DNA of 6,385 nucleotides from assembly GCA_017848155.1 (NCBI GenBank), contig JAGAKC010000083.1, positions 1 to 6,385 on the forward strand. Reading direction: 5' to 3'. The stretch comes from Oscillospiraceae bacterium. Its GTDB lineage: Bacteria; Bacillota; Clostridia; Oscillospirales; Ruminococcaceae. Position numbers and translations under genes: made by a program. This document shows positions 1-5,366 of the stretch, one piece after another (within the stretch, counting starts at the first letter, position 1; every line of letters starts with the position of its first letter). The notes below the pieces were generated by a model. It was not told where the DNA came from, made no database searches, and saw nothing but the letters and a program-made list of their open reading frames with translations.

Positions 1-407
1 AGATATCCCAGCCTGTGCTGGACAGGATAGATATCCAGATAGAGGTCAAGCCCGTAGAGTACAACGACCTGCGTGAGAGGACTCCCCAGGAATGCTCCGA
101 AAGGATAGCTGAAAGAATACAGAAAGCTCGTGATATTCAGGCAAAACGATTCAGCGGAACATCAATAAAGAGCAACAGCGGAATAACCTCGGACATCATC
201 GGAGAGGTGTGCCGACTCACTCCCGATGCCGAAACGCTGATGCAGCGTGCCTTTGAAAAGCTCGGTATGTCAGCACGTGCCTACGACAGGATACTTAAAG
301 TAGCACGCACCTGCGCAGACCTTGCAGGCAGTGAAGATATACAGAAGGACCACCTCGCCCAGGCGATAAGCTACCGCAGCCTTGACAGAAAATACTGGAA
401 CAGCTGA
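1..407 (+). CDS. comM: ComM/YifB-family Mg-chelatase-like AAA+ ATPase, C-terminal part (5' end outside window)
   Basis: The reading frame is open from the left edge (first full codon at 3) to a TGA at 405-407, so 134 residues of a protein usually about 500 long are present. It begins with ISQPVLDRIDIQIEV, matching the end of the AAA+ core (usual form SGPLLDRID). Next comes the C-terminal Mg_chelatase_C-type helical domain, with the hallmark MSARAYDRILKVARTCADLAG around residues 84-104 of the visible part and a typical tail (HLAQAISYRSLDRKYW). In Gram-negative bacteria ComM is a hexameric helicase that drives branch migration during natural transformation. In Firmicutes the homologue YifB is widespread and its role is less defined. 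The Q in place of the usual G in ISGP is a minor variation. The gene converges on the minus-strand operon. No T-tract terminator follows it directly; the structured element at 427-756 begins 20 nt after the stop. Confidence 0.93.
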   Translation, partial: ISQPVLDRIDIQIEVKPVEYNDLRERTPQECSERIAERIQKARDIQAKRFSGTSIKSNSGITSDIIGEVCRLTPDAETLMQRAFEKLGMSARAYDRILKVARTCADLAGSEDIQKDHLAQAISYRSLDRKYWNS

Positions 408-426
408 TAACTTTATCTCATACAGA

Positions 427-461
427 AAATCTCCCTCGGGATCCACATCCGAGGGAGATCG
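427..461. repeat. Left copy of 35-nt palindromic boundary repeat
   Basis: This 35-nt unit has a perfect 11-bp stem (ATCTCCCTCGG at 429-439 with its complement at 449-459) and a 9-nt loop containing GGATCC-like sequence. It is identical to the copy at 722-756 except for one loop base (A445 versus G740). Neither strand shows a T tract after the stem, so it does not look like an ordinary terminator. Confidence 0.9.
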
Positions 462-674
462 GTGACCGTCGAAAAAGTCCCGTCGGGACAAGTTCTCCTC
501 GTCGAAGCTATGTTGGCGGCGTCCATGCCGCCTTTTGGCTTCGAATTTGCGACATCCATGTCGCAGCCGAAGCATCCGCCCTGCATGCACTCATTGACGG
601 CGATGCCGTCAATTCGCACACTGGTGCGGATAGAAGTTATTTTTCCGACGCACATGTCGTCGGAAAAATTTATT

Positions 675-696
675 AAAAAAAGCCTGCTTCGCAGGC
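675..696 (-). terminator. Rho-independent terminator of the minus-strand operon
   Basis: Read on the minus strand, a perfect GC-rich 6-bp stem GCCTGC-GAA-GCAGGC (696 to 682) is followed at once by seven T residues (681 to 675). That is the classical intrinsic-terminator layout. It lies about 67 nt after the stop of the last minus-strand gene and inside the structured element. In the plus direction the stem is followed by A residues, so it is not expected to stop comM transcripts. Confidence 0.8.
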
Positions 697-721
697 AAAA
701 ACAGAGTTTTTCGACAAGCTG

Positions 722-756
722 AAATCTCCCTCGGGATCCGCATCCGAGGGAGATCG
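722..756. repeat. Right copy of 35-nt palindromic boundary repeat
   Basis: This is the second copy of the unit at 427-461, with one mismatch in 35 nt in the loop. Its stem is 724-734/744-754. It begins 6 nt beyond the stop codon of the minus-strand CPBP gene, so it would form the first hairpin in the 3' UTR of that transcript, upstream of the T-tract terminator at 675-696. Confidence 0.9.
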
Positions 757-762
757 TTCGTT

Positions 763-1497
763 TTATCTGTTCCTGCTTTTTATACACCATATCCTGCCCG
801 AAAGCACCAGCCATATCAGACCTGCCGCACCCAGTACAGGTACTGCGAAATTGACGATAGTCGCAACAGCTTCCGAATATGCGACAGCTACCGTCAGCAG
901 ATTGTTTGCCGCATGAACAGCGATGCAGGGAAGTACACTTCCGCTGCGAATCGCAAGTCTGCCAAGAAAATACCCAAGCACAAAAGTGTACAGAAGCATA
1001 TCAGCACTCATGTGATATGCCGCAAAAACCAACGCCGAAACGATCGCCGCTGTGTTCTCGCTGCGTTCTGAAAGACGATCAAGCGCCGCCTTGCGGAACG
1101 CAAGCTCCTCTGACACAGGTGCGAGCACCACAGTATACACCGTGTATGCTATAAGCTCTGTCCCCTGCGGCATCTCACCGCCTCGGACAGGCAGTATCAG
1201 CCTTGTGACCATATTCGCCGCACAGGACAAAAACACTGCCCCAAAAAGAAAAACGACAGGCTCATATCTGCGATAATCGGCGCTTTTGTCACGGCGCTCT
1301 CCCTTACCGCAGATCATAAGATACACTGCGGTATTTACCGCCAGAACACACACCACATTCAACAGGATACTATATAGATACCCCTCTGCCATTCCGTCGA
1401 AAAGCAGCATCAGCGCAACGGACAGCAGCTGCGACACCGCAAAAGCCGCAAGAAGTCTGAAGATATCCTCGTTCTTTCTTATAAATGTCATCAGCAT
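763..1497 (-). CDS. CPBP-family intramembrane metalloprotease/glutamic protease (CAAX-protease-like), shorter paralogue
   Basis: This is a 244-residue multi-spanning membrane protein of the Abi/CPBP (PF02517-type) family. All three family motifs are present: EExxxR at E130-E131-R135 (SEELAFRK), FxxxH at F158-H162 (FAAYH) and HxxxN at H195-N199 (HAANN). These glutamate and histidine residues form the intramembrane active site in characterised relatives such as Rce1. Bacterial members have been linked to peptide processing, bacteriocin immunity and surface-protein maturation; the substrate here is unknown. Hydrophobic stretches near 14-34, 41-62, 80-100, 114-128, 150-180, 187-205 and 212-232 suggest seven or eight membrane segments. 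The ATG at 1497 is chosen because its A is also the last base of the upstream TGA, which implies translational coupling. No strong Shine-Dalgarno sequence is visible. A GTG one codon upstream (1500) is a possible alternative. It is the last gene of the operon. Confidence 0.88.
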   Translation of the reverse strand: MLMTFIRKNEDIFRLLAAFAVSQLLSVALMLLFDGMAEGYLYSILLNVVCVLAVNTAVYLMICGKGERRDKSADYRRYEPVVFLFGAVFLSCAANMVTRLILPVRGGEMPQGTELIAYTVYTVVLAPVSEELAFRKAALDRLSERSENTAAIVSALVFAAYHMSADMLLYTFVLGYFLGRLAIRSGSVLPCIAVHAANNLLTVAVAYSEAVATIVNFAVPVLGAAGLIWLVLSGRIWCIKSRNR

Positions 1498-2549
1498 CAC
1501 GGAAATACGATATCTATAAGCTGCGCTATATATCCAAAGGTCATCTCATCCAGTGCAAGCAGCAGACCCACGATCACTGTTATACGGGTCAGGAATATTC
1601 CCCAGCGCTTTGCGGTACTGACCTCATGCCATACCTTTTCGACACGGTAACGGCGTATCTTCACCAGCTTGTATACAGCCATGCATGCTCCCACCAGAAG
1701 CAGCACCGTCACAGCCATCACAAAGCAGAGGAACACCGGAACTATCCCTTCGGGCGTCATCGCAATGCCTTTCTCCGCAGCGTCCATGTACCGCTGCACC
1801 TCGGGAAATGTCATGAATATCATCAATATGCCCGCTATACTGTTCAGCATAGCATGGATAATAACGGTACTTACGATAGACCTTGTGGATACTGCAATAT
1901 ATCCAAGGCAGATGCCTATGACCGTTGCATACAGACCCTGCTGAAGATTTCCATGGGTCATTCCGAACAGGATACCCGACACAAATATCGCAAACCCGTT
2001 TCCAAAGGGTCGAAGCACCTGCAATATGATGCCACGGAACCAAAGCTCCTCCGCTATCGGGGCTATCACAGCTGCCTGAACAAAAAGCAGCAGCGCAGTA
2101 GCAAGATCGGGCGGCTGGATATCATTCATCACATGGAACGAATCCGAAATGGGGGTATCCTCAAAAAGACCTGATATCCACACGGTCAGCAGATTTACTC
2201 CGATCGCCGCTGCGTATATAGCAGGAAACATTCCCAGTGCGCTGCCAAGATAAACAGGCTTTCCGCATGCTTCACGGAACGCCTGCTTTGGCTTTAAAAC
2301 AAGAAATGCTGCCGTTATTGGCAGGACATTCAGGAAAACCACCGACAGCACCGCATTAAGCAGATATTTCGTAAGCAGATCCGCACCGCTGACAAGTGGC
2401 GCAATAAAGCCTGTCAGCAGGTATACAAGATGGCGGAACACGAATGTAAGCACCAGTACGATGCCCACACCTGTGCACACACGCCTGAATTCATCCAGCC
2501 TGCTTTCAGCTGCCGCAGCGTTATCGGTTATGAACTGCTCTTCCGACAT
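1497..2549 (-). CDS. CPBP-family intramembrane metalloprotease/glutamic protease (CAAX-protease-like), longer paralogue
   Basis: This is a 350-residue polytopic membrane protein with the complete CPBP motif set: EExxxR at E167-E168-R172 (AEELWFRG), FxxxH at F195-H199 (FGMTH) and HxxxN at H232-N236 (HAMLN). Compared with its downstream neighbour it has a hydrophilic acidic N-terminus (about residues 1-25) and about 100 extra C-terminal residues. The extra part carries a membrane span near 268-293, a basic cytoplasmic-looking stretch (KIRRYRVEKVWHEV) and another span near 316-333. The start is well supported: AAAGGAGAAC precedes ATG at 2549. The gene lies 15 nt after the kinase-like gene, and its stop overlaps the next start by one base. 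The family assignment is firm. The substrate is not identifiable, and prenylated-protein cleavage should not be assumed in a bacterium. Confidence 0.92.
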   Translation of the reverse strand: MSEEQFITDNAAAAESRLDEFRRVCTGVGIVLVLTFVFRHLVYLLTGFIAPLVSGADLLTKYLLNAVLSVVFLNVLPITAAFLVLKPKQAFREACGKPVYLGSALGMFPAIYAAAIGVNLLTVWISGLFEDTPISDSFHVMNDIQPPDLATALLLFVQAAVIAPIAEELWFRGIILQVLRPFGNGFAIFVSGILFGMTHGNLQQGLYATVIGICLGYIAVSTRSIVSTVIIHAMLNSIAGILMIFMTFPEVQRYMDAAEKGIAMTPEGIVPVFLCFVMAVTVLLLVGACMAVYKLVKIRRYRVEKVWHEVSTAKRWGIFLTRITVIVGLLLALDEMTFGYIAQLIDIVFP

Positions 2550-2564
2550 GAGTTCTCCTTTCGG

Positions 2565-3077
2565 TCAATCCTTTGATACAAGCCGATGGTAGTCAGCTAT
2601 CTCCGACACAGTTTCCTCGATAGTCTTTCCAAAACAATCGATCGTTATATCGGCATACTCCTCATAAAGTGCCTTACGGCGCATGAACACCTGTGTTATG
2701 GTGTCCTCGGGACGCATGGCGATGCCTCTGCTTTTTATATTGTGCAGACGCTTTTCCACCTCGGGTACAGGGAGTGACAGATAATACACCATGCCGTGTT
2801 CCTTAAGATGCAGCATCGCCGTGCGGGAATAGACAGCGCTGCCTCCTGTCGCAATAACGCAGCCGCCCTTTTCGTCCACCGAACAGATAGCACGCTCTTC
2901 AGCGATACAGAACGAATCAAGTCCCTCGCTGTCGATGATATCCTGTAACAGGCGACCTGTGTCGTTCTGGATAACTATATCTGTATCAATGAATCGGTAG
3001 CCCATCGCCTTTGCAAGCAGTACACCTATAGTCGATTTGCCGCAGGCGGGCATTCCAATAAGTACTATGTTCTTCAT
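2565..3077 (-). CDS. Divergent shikimate-kinase-like P-loop kinase
   Basis: This 170-residue protein has the length and fold signature of shikimate kinases. A Walker A motif GMPACGKST spans residues 8-16, an acidic DTD spans 31-33, ATGGSAV (76-82) stands in for the family's GGG segment, a lid-like stretch RGIAMRPED spans 117-125, and RRKALYEEYAD spans 133-143. In canonical AroK the substrate carboxylate is held by the arginine of a GExxFR motif. Here the same position reads GLDSFCIAEE, so C57 replaces that arginine, and the middle glycine motif has a serine. From recall, clostridia encode a set of such variants usually annotated simply as shikimate kinase. The real substrate may differ. ATG 3077 is preferred over an upstream ATG at 3113 because AAAGGAAAG sits just before it and the P-loop then falls at the usual distance from the N-terminus. 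No other aromatic-pathway gene is adjacent. Confidence 0.82.
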   Translation of the reverse strand: MKNIVLIGMPACGKSTIGVLLAKAMGYRFIDTDIVIQNDTGRLLQDIIDSEGLDSFCIAEERAICSVDEKGGCVIATGGSAVYSRTAMLHLKEHGMVYYLSLPVPEVEKRLHNIKSRGIAMRPEDTITQVFMRRKALYEEYADITIDCFGKTIEETVSEIADYHRLVSKD

Positions 3078-3112
3078 TTTTCTTTCCTTTGTTCTTATTC
3101 TATATCTGTACA

Positions 3113-3478
3113 TTAGTCAAGTACAGAGGAAATACATTTTATGTTTCCCTCATTGTCCACATGATAAGTTTCACTGTAACATTTGCTTTTTACGACATTG
3201 ATTCCGCTCTCAAAGGCTATCCAGCTGATAGTCACTTCACCCGGTGCGCCTGCCGCAAAAGTCCATTGCTGCTCGTATACAGGACCAAACATAAAAGAGT
3301 TCGTTTCATATCCAACTTCGATCAGCACATTATCACAACTCAATTCATATTTCCAGTGTTCTCCGCTGGAGCCGTTCGCACTCTGGGATAATTTAATGCA
3401 GGATAAATACTGATCCTGGCACCCTGAAACCATCAATGCTACATATAAAGCTGTGAAAATAGATATAATGCTTTTCAT
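3113..3478 (-). CDS. Small putative lipoprotein, possible chagasin/I42-like beta-sandwich domain
   Basis: This 121-residue protein starts with a short lipoprotein signal peptide: MKSII, a hydrophobic core, then the lipobox VSGC with C20 as the likely lipidated cysteine. It should be exported and anchored outside the membrane. The mature part is about 100 residues, rich in W, Y, F and V with alternating polarity, as in a beta-sandwich. An NGSSG turn (35-39) precedes W42, and a loop leads into WTFAAGAPGEVTISW (72-86). This layout resembles the NPTTG and GxGG loops of chagasin-type protease inhibitors (MEROPS I42), but the match is by eye and weak. Further cysteines are C27, C48, C100 and C115. 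The start at 3478 has GAGG at a suitable distance. The gene is about 41 percent GC by hand count, clearly below the sampled parts of the adjoining tsaD (50-60 percent). It lies 18 nt after tsaD and 35 nt before the kinase gene. Confidence 0.75.
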   Translation of the reverse strand: MKSIISIFTALYVALMVSGCQDQYLSCIKLSQSANGSSGEHWKYELSCDNVLIEVGYETNSFMFGPVYEQQWTFAAGAPGEVTISWIAFESGINVVKSKCYSETYHVDNEGNIKCISSVLD

Positions 3479-3496
3479 TATACATTACCTCGAAAT

Positions 3497-4510
3497 TCAG
3501 TACGTCACCTTATCCAGCTTCATGGTGGCTACCGCATTAAGGTCAGAGCCTGCCCTTACTCCTGCAAGATATTCGTAATACCCCTGACAGCCTATCATGG
3601 CGGCATTATCTCCGCACAATGAAAGCGGCGGTACATAAAGGGTCATGCCGTTCTTTGCGGCTCTTTCCTCAAGCATGGAGCGCAGTCCGCTGTTTGCCGC
3701 AACTCCGCCTGCAAGAGCGATGGTCTTATAACCGCTGTCCTTTGCAGCCTGTATGAACTTTGATGTAAGGATATCGCTGACGGTGTACTGGAAGCATGCG
3801 GCAAGGCTGTTCACATCTATCTCCTCGCCCTTCTGCTTTGCGTTATGGATAAGGTTTATCACCGCTGTTTTAAGCCCCGAAAAGCTGAAATCATAGGGAT
3901 TTGCGGTCCTGGGGTGTGGGAGAGTATACTTCTTCCTGTCGCCCAGCTTTGCAGCGTTGTCGATATGGACTCCGCCCGGGTAGGGGAAGCCCATGGCTCT
4001 TGCCGCTTTGTCAAAAGCCTCGCCTGCTGCATCGTCTACAGTCCTGCCTATCGTTTCAAAATCGGTATAGCTGTTCACTTTTACGATGTGGCTGTGTCCG
4101 CCAGACGCAACAAGACATATATACGGCGGCTGTAATTCTTTGTGTGCAAGGTAATTCGCCGCAATATGACCTCTGATATGATGCACAGGGATAAGCGGCT
4201 TTCCGAGAGAGAACGCAAGTCCCTTTGCAAAGTTTACTCCCACAAGCAGCGCACCGATAAGTCCGGGGGCGTATGTCACCGCAATAGCGTCTATCTCTGC
4301 GGCTGTCTTTCCCGCCTTTTCAAGCGCTTCGTTCACAACGCCGACTATGCTCTCGCAGTGACGGCGGCTGGCTATCTCGGGAACGACTCCGCCGTATAGT
4401 TTGTGCTCCTCTATCTGGGTAGCTACCACAGACGAAACTATCTCACGACCGTCACGTATCACCGCTGCCGCAGTTTCGTCGCAGGAGCTTTCTATAGCAA
4501 GTATATCCAT
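3497..4510 (-). CDS. tsaD: tRNA N6-adenosine threonylcarbamoyltransferase TsaD
   Basis: This is a full-length, 337-residue member of the Kae1/TsaD/Gcp family. With TsaB and TsaE, TsaD transfers threonylcarbamoyl from the TsaC product to A37 of ANN-decoding tRNAs, making t6A in the cytoplasm. The sequence shows the ASKHA-type N-terminus MDILAIESSCDET and the metal-binding HxxxH at H111 and H115 (HHIRGH). It also has the nucleotide-site segments ASGGHS (135-140), DDAAGEAFDKAAR (159-171), YPGG (177-180), FSGLKTA (210-216) and LAGGVAANS (266-274), plus the C-terminal metal aspartate D301 in CGDNAAMI. Nothing essential is missing. Start ATG 4510 follows an AAGGA Shine-Dalgarno. It lies 25 nt after the DUF6062-like gene and 18 nt before the lipoprotein gene. 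The partner genes tsaB, tsaE and tsaC are not in the window. Confidence 0.98.
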   Translation of the reverse strand: MDILAIESSCDETAAAVIRDGREIVSSVVATQIEEHKLYGGVVPEIASRRHCESIVGVVNEALEKAGKTAAEIDAIAVTYAPGLIGALLVGVNFAKGLAFSLGKPLIPVHHIRGHIAANYLAHKELQPPYICLVASGGHSHIVKVNSYTDFETIGRTVDDAAGEAFDKAARAMGFPYPGGVHIDNAAKLGDRKKYTLPHPRTANPYDFSFSGLKTAVINLIHNAKQKGEEIDVNSLAACFQYTVSDILTSKFIQAAKDSGYKTIALAGGVAANSGLRSMLEERAAKNGMTLYVPPLSLCGDNAAMIGCQGYYEYLAGVRAGSDLNAVATMKLDKVTY

Positions 4511-4535
4511 CTTCTTTTGTCCTTTTCCTGTTTCT

Positions 4536-5240
4536 TTATTTTACGTCAGGCTTTCTCGATGTAAGGAACTCGATAGCCCTTTCGATGGAGCTGCGCACAT
4601 GCTCCATGTCCTCGTTGTGCAGCTTTCCAGCGTTACGGTAGTCAAAGCTGTTGCAGAACTCGTTCACATCGCCGTTAAGCTCCTTGATATAGTTTTCTAT
4701 CAGCTTGTCAGTAGCCTCGATAAACGGCTTCTGATCGTTCTTCGGCATCTTTGTGGGAACATGCGACATAAGCAGATTGTAGTGGGGAATACAGATGTAC
4801 TTCTGTGAGCTGTAGAGATTTCTGAATTTTGCATCCTCCCTGAACATGGTGAACACCGTTTCAAGCATATGCTCAACGCCCCAGTCCACCTTGCTGCAAA
4901 CAAAGCATGTTTCCTCTATCTCGCTGCACTTTTTTGCCTTTGCTCCCTTTGTAAAGAAAAGGCCCTTTTTCTCGAATACATTTCCACGCACCGAGGCAAG
5001 ATATGTATTGAGCATAAGACCCAGCGAAAGACGGTTATTCTGCTTCAGCAGGGAATTGAAATGGGTATGGCAGAAGCCAAGGCGGTTCGTTTCCATCCTC
5101 ACATCAGGCTCCATCATCGCCGCACCCATGATGTACTCGGATATGTGCTCCTCAACAGTATTTCTCATGGCGCAGATAGGACAGCCCTCTCTCGGCTCGA
5201 AAACTTCGTTTATCGGTATGGTAAGTATACTTTCTCTCAT
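4536..5240 (-). CDS. DUF6062-like protein with two CxxC...CxxH metal-binding modules
   Basis: This 234-residue, mostly soluble and helical-looking protein has no signal peptide. I associate it from memory with the DUF6062 family of Firmicutes, which has no known function. It contains two similar cysteine/histidine clusters: C20-P-I-C23 with C57-H-T-H60, and C112-F-V-C115 with C150-I-P-H153. The spacing between pairs is almost equal (33 and 34 residues). Each CxxH is followed by a matching H-[F/Y]-N-x-L segment (HFNSL, HYNLL). This points to internal duplication and probably two bound zinc ions, though metal binding is inferred. The C-terminal third (about 165-234) is charged and helical, without cysteine pairs. 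Start ATG 5240 follows AAAGGAAG at good spacing. It is the first gene of the minus-strand operon and lies 25 nt ahead of tsaD. A role linked to tRNA modification is only a guess from position. Confidence 0.83.
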   Translation of the reverse strand: MRESILTIPINEVFEPREGCPICAMRNTVEEHISEYIMGAAMMEPDVRMETNRLGFCHTHFNSLLKQNNRLSLGLMLNTYLASVRGNVFEKKGLFFTKGAKAKKCSEIEETCFVCSKVDWGVEHMLETVFTMFREDAKFRNLYSSQKYICIPHYNLLMSHVPTKMPKNDQKPFIEATDKLIENYIKELNGDVNEFCNSFDYRNAGKLHNEDMEHVRSSIERAIEFLTSRKPDVK

Positions 5241-5304
5241 TGTGAACTTCCTTTCGGTAATAAGAAATTTGGGTGATAAATTGCTGAAATAACAGACGTA
5301 TTAC

Positions 5305-5333
5305 TTGATTTTATACTTATATTGTATTATAAT
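5305..5333 (+). promoter_or_regulatory. Sigma-A-type promoter for the DNA glycosylase gene
   Basis: TTGATT (5305-5310), a 17-nt AT-rich spacer and a perfect TATAAT (5328-5333) form a textbook housekeeping promoter. Initiation is expected near 5340, giving a short leader of about 27 nt before ATG 5367. The element mirrors the leftward promoter about base 5327. Confidence 0.8.
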
Positions 5334-5349
5334 TAAGATAAATAATCAA
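5321..5349 (-). promoter_or_regulatory. Sigma-A-type promoter for the minus-strand operon (DUF6062-like to CPBP)
   Basis: On the minus strand, TTGATT (5349-5344) is followed after exactly 17 nt by TACAAT (5326-5321), each within one or two bases of consensus. Transcription would begin near 5314 and leave a leader of about 74 nt before the ATG at 5240. The -10 box lies back to back with that of the rightward promoter. No experimental start site is available. Confidence 0.68.
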
Positions 5350-5353
5350 GGGG
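5348..5353 (+). promoter_or_regulatory. Ribosome binding site that decides the glycosylase start
   Basis: AAGGGG lies 1 nt before a TTG at 5355 and 13 nt before the in-frame ATG at 5367. One nt is too short for initiation, so ATG 5367 is favoured although 13 nt is longer than usual. The site overlaps the -35 box of the leftward promoter by two bases. Confidence 0.6.
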
Positions 5354-5366
5354 TTTGCCAAAAAAA

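Larger units (their letters stand above)
427..756. repeat. Dense multi-hairpin structured element, MITE-like or structured-RNA-like, between convergent genes
   Basis: This stretch fills most of the 355-nt gap between comM and the last minus-strand gene, and almost every segment can fold. Perfect stems seen: 429-439/449-459 (11 bp), 477-481/485-489, 515-520/527-532 nested in 502-508/538-544, 548-554/559-565 (7 bp, 4-nt loop), 593-601/605-613 (9 bp, 3-nt loop), 615-619/624-628 nested with 574-579/626-631, 639-650/658-669 (12 bp, 7-nt loop), 682-687/691-696, 697-702/706-711 and 724-734/744-754 (11 bp). A 9-bp long-range inverted repeat (468-476 with 707-715) encloses the interior hairpins. The two outer hairpins are near-identical 35-nt copies, so the ends act as direct and inverted repeats at once. 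No protein-coding signal is convincing here. It may be a dispersed non-autonomous repeat, a structured RNA or an insulating 3' region. Only the structure is seen; copy number and function are unknown. Confidence 0.75.

Noticed and set aside
427..461. Rho-independent terminator for comM
   Set aside because: The stem is strong, but no T tract follows it on the plus strand (GATCGGTGACC), so an intrinsic terminator cannot be claimed.
639..669. The 12-bp hairpin as a bidirectional terminator
   Set aside because: T residues lie on the 5' side and A residues on the 3' side when read on either strand, the reverse of what an intrinsic terminator needs.
270..722. Further open frames at 270-590 (-) and 462-722 (+)
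   Set aside because: They run through the same palindromic element, one overlaps comM on the opposite strand, and neither shows a ribosome site or a recognisable domain.
427..756. CRISPR array from the 35-nt repeated unit
   Set aside because: There are only two copies, about 260 nt apart, with no regular spacers or cas genes. The unit is a strong palindrome, better explained as element ends.
413..814. A 133-codon minus-strand open frame across the structured element
   Set aside because: It lies over perfect palindromes and the terminator, overlaps the end of the CPBP gene in another frame, and has composition dictated by the hairpins. It is more likely a by-product of the repeat than a gene.
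1485..2174. A 229-codon plus-strand open frame opposite the longer CPBP gene
   Set aside because: It is histidine-, tyrosine- and cysteine-rich with no domain, and runs antisense to a gene with intact family motifs. It is a shadow frame.
3078..3113. Upstream ATG (3113) giving a 12-residue extension on the kinase-like protein
   Set aside because: The extension is basic and unlike the family, it overlaps the lipoprotein stop region, and a good Shine-Dalgarno sits inside it just before ATG 3077.
5355..5366. TTG start for the DNA glycosylase
   Set aside because: It would be only 1 nt from the AAGGGG site. ATG 5367 is a better codon, and nothing in the family requires the extra four residues.
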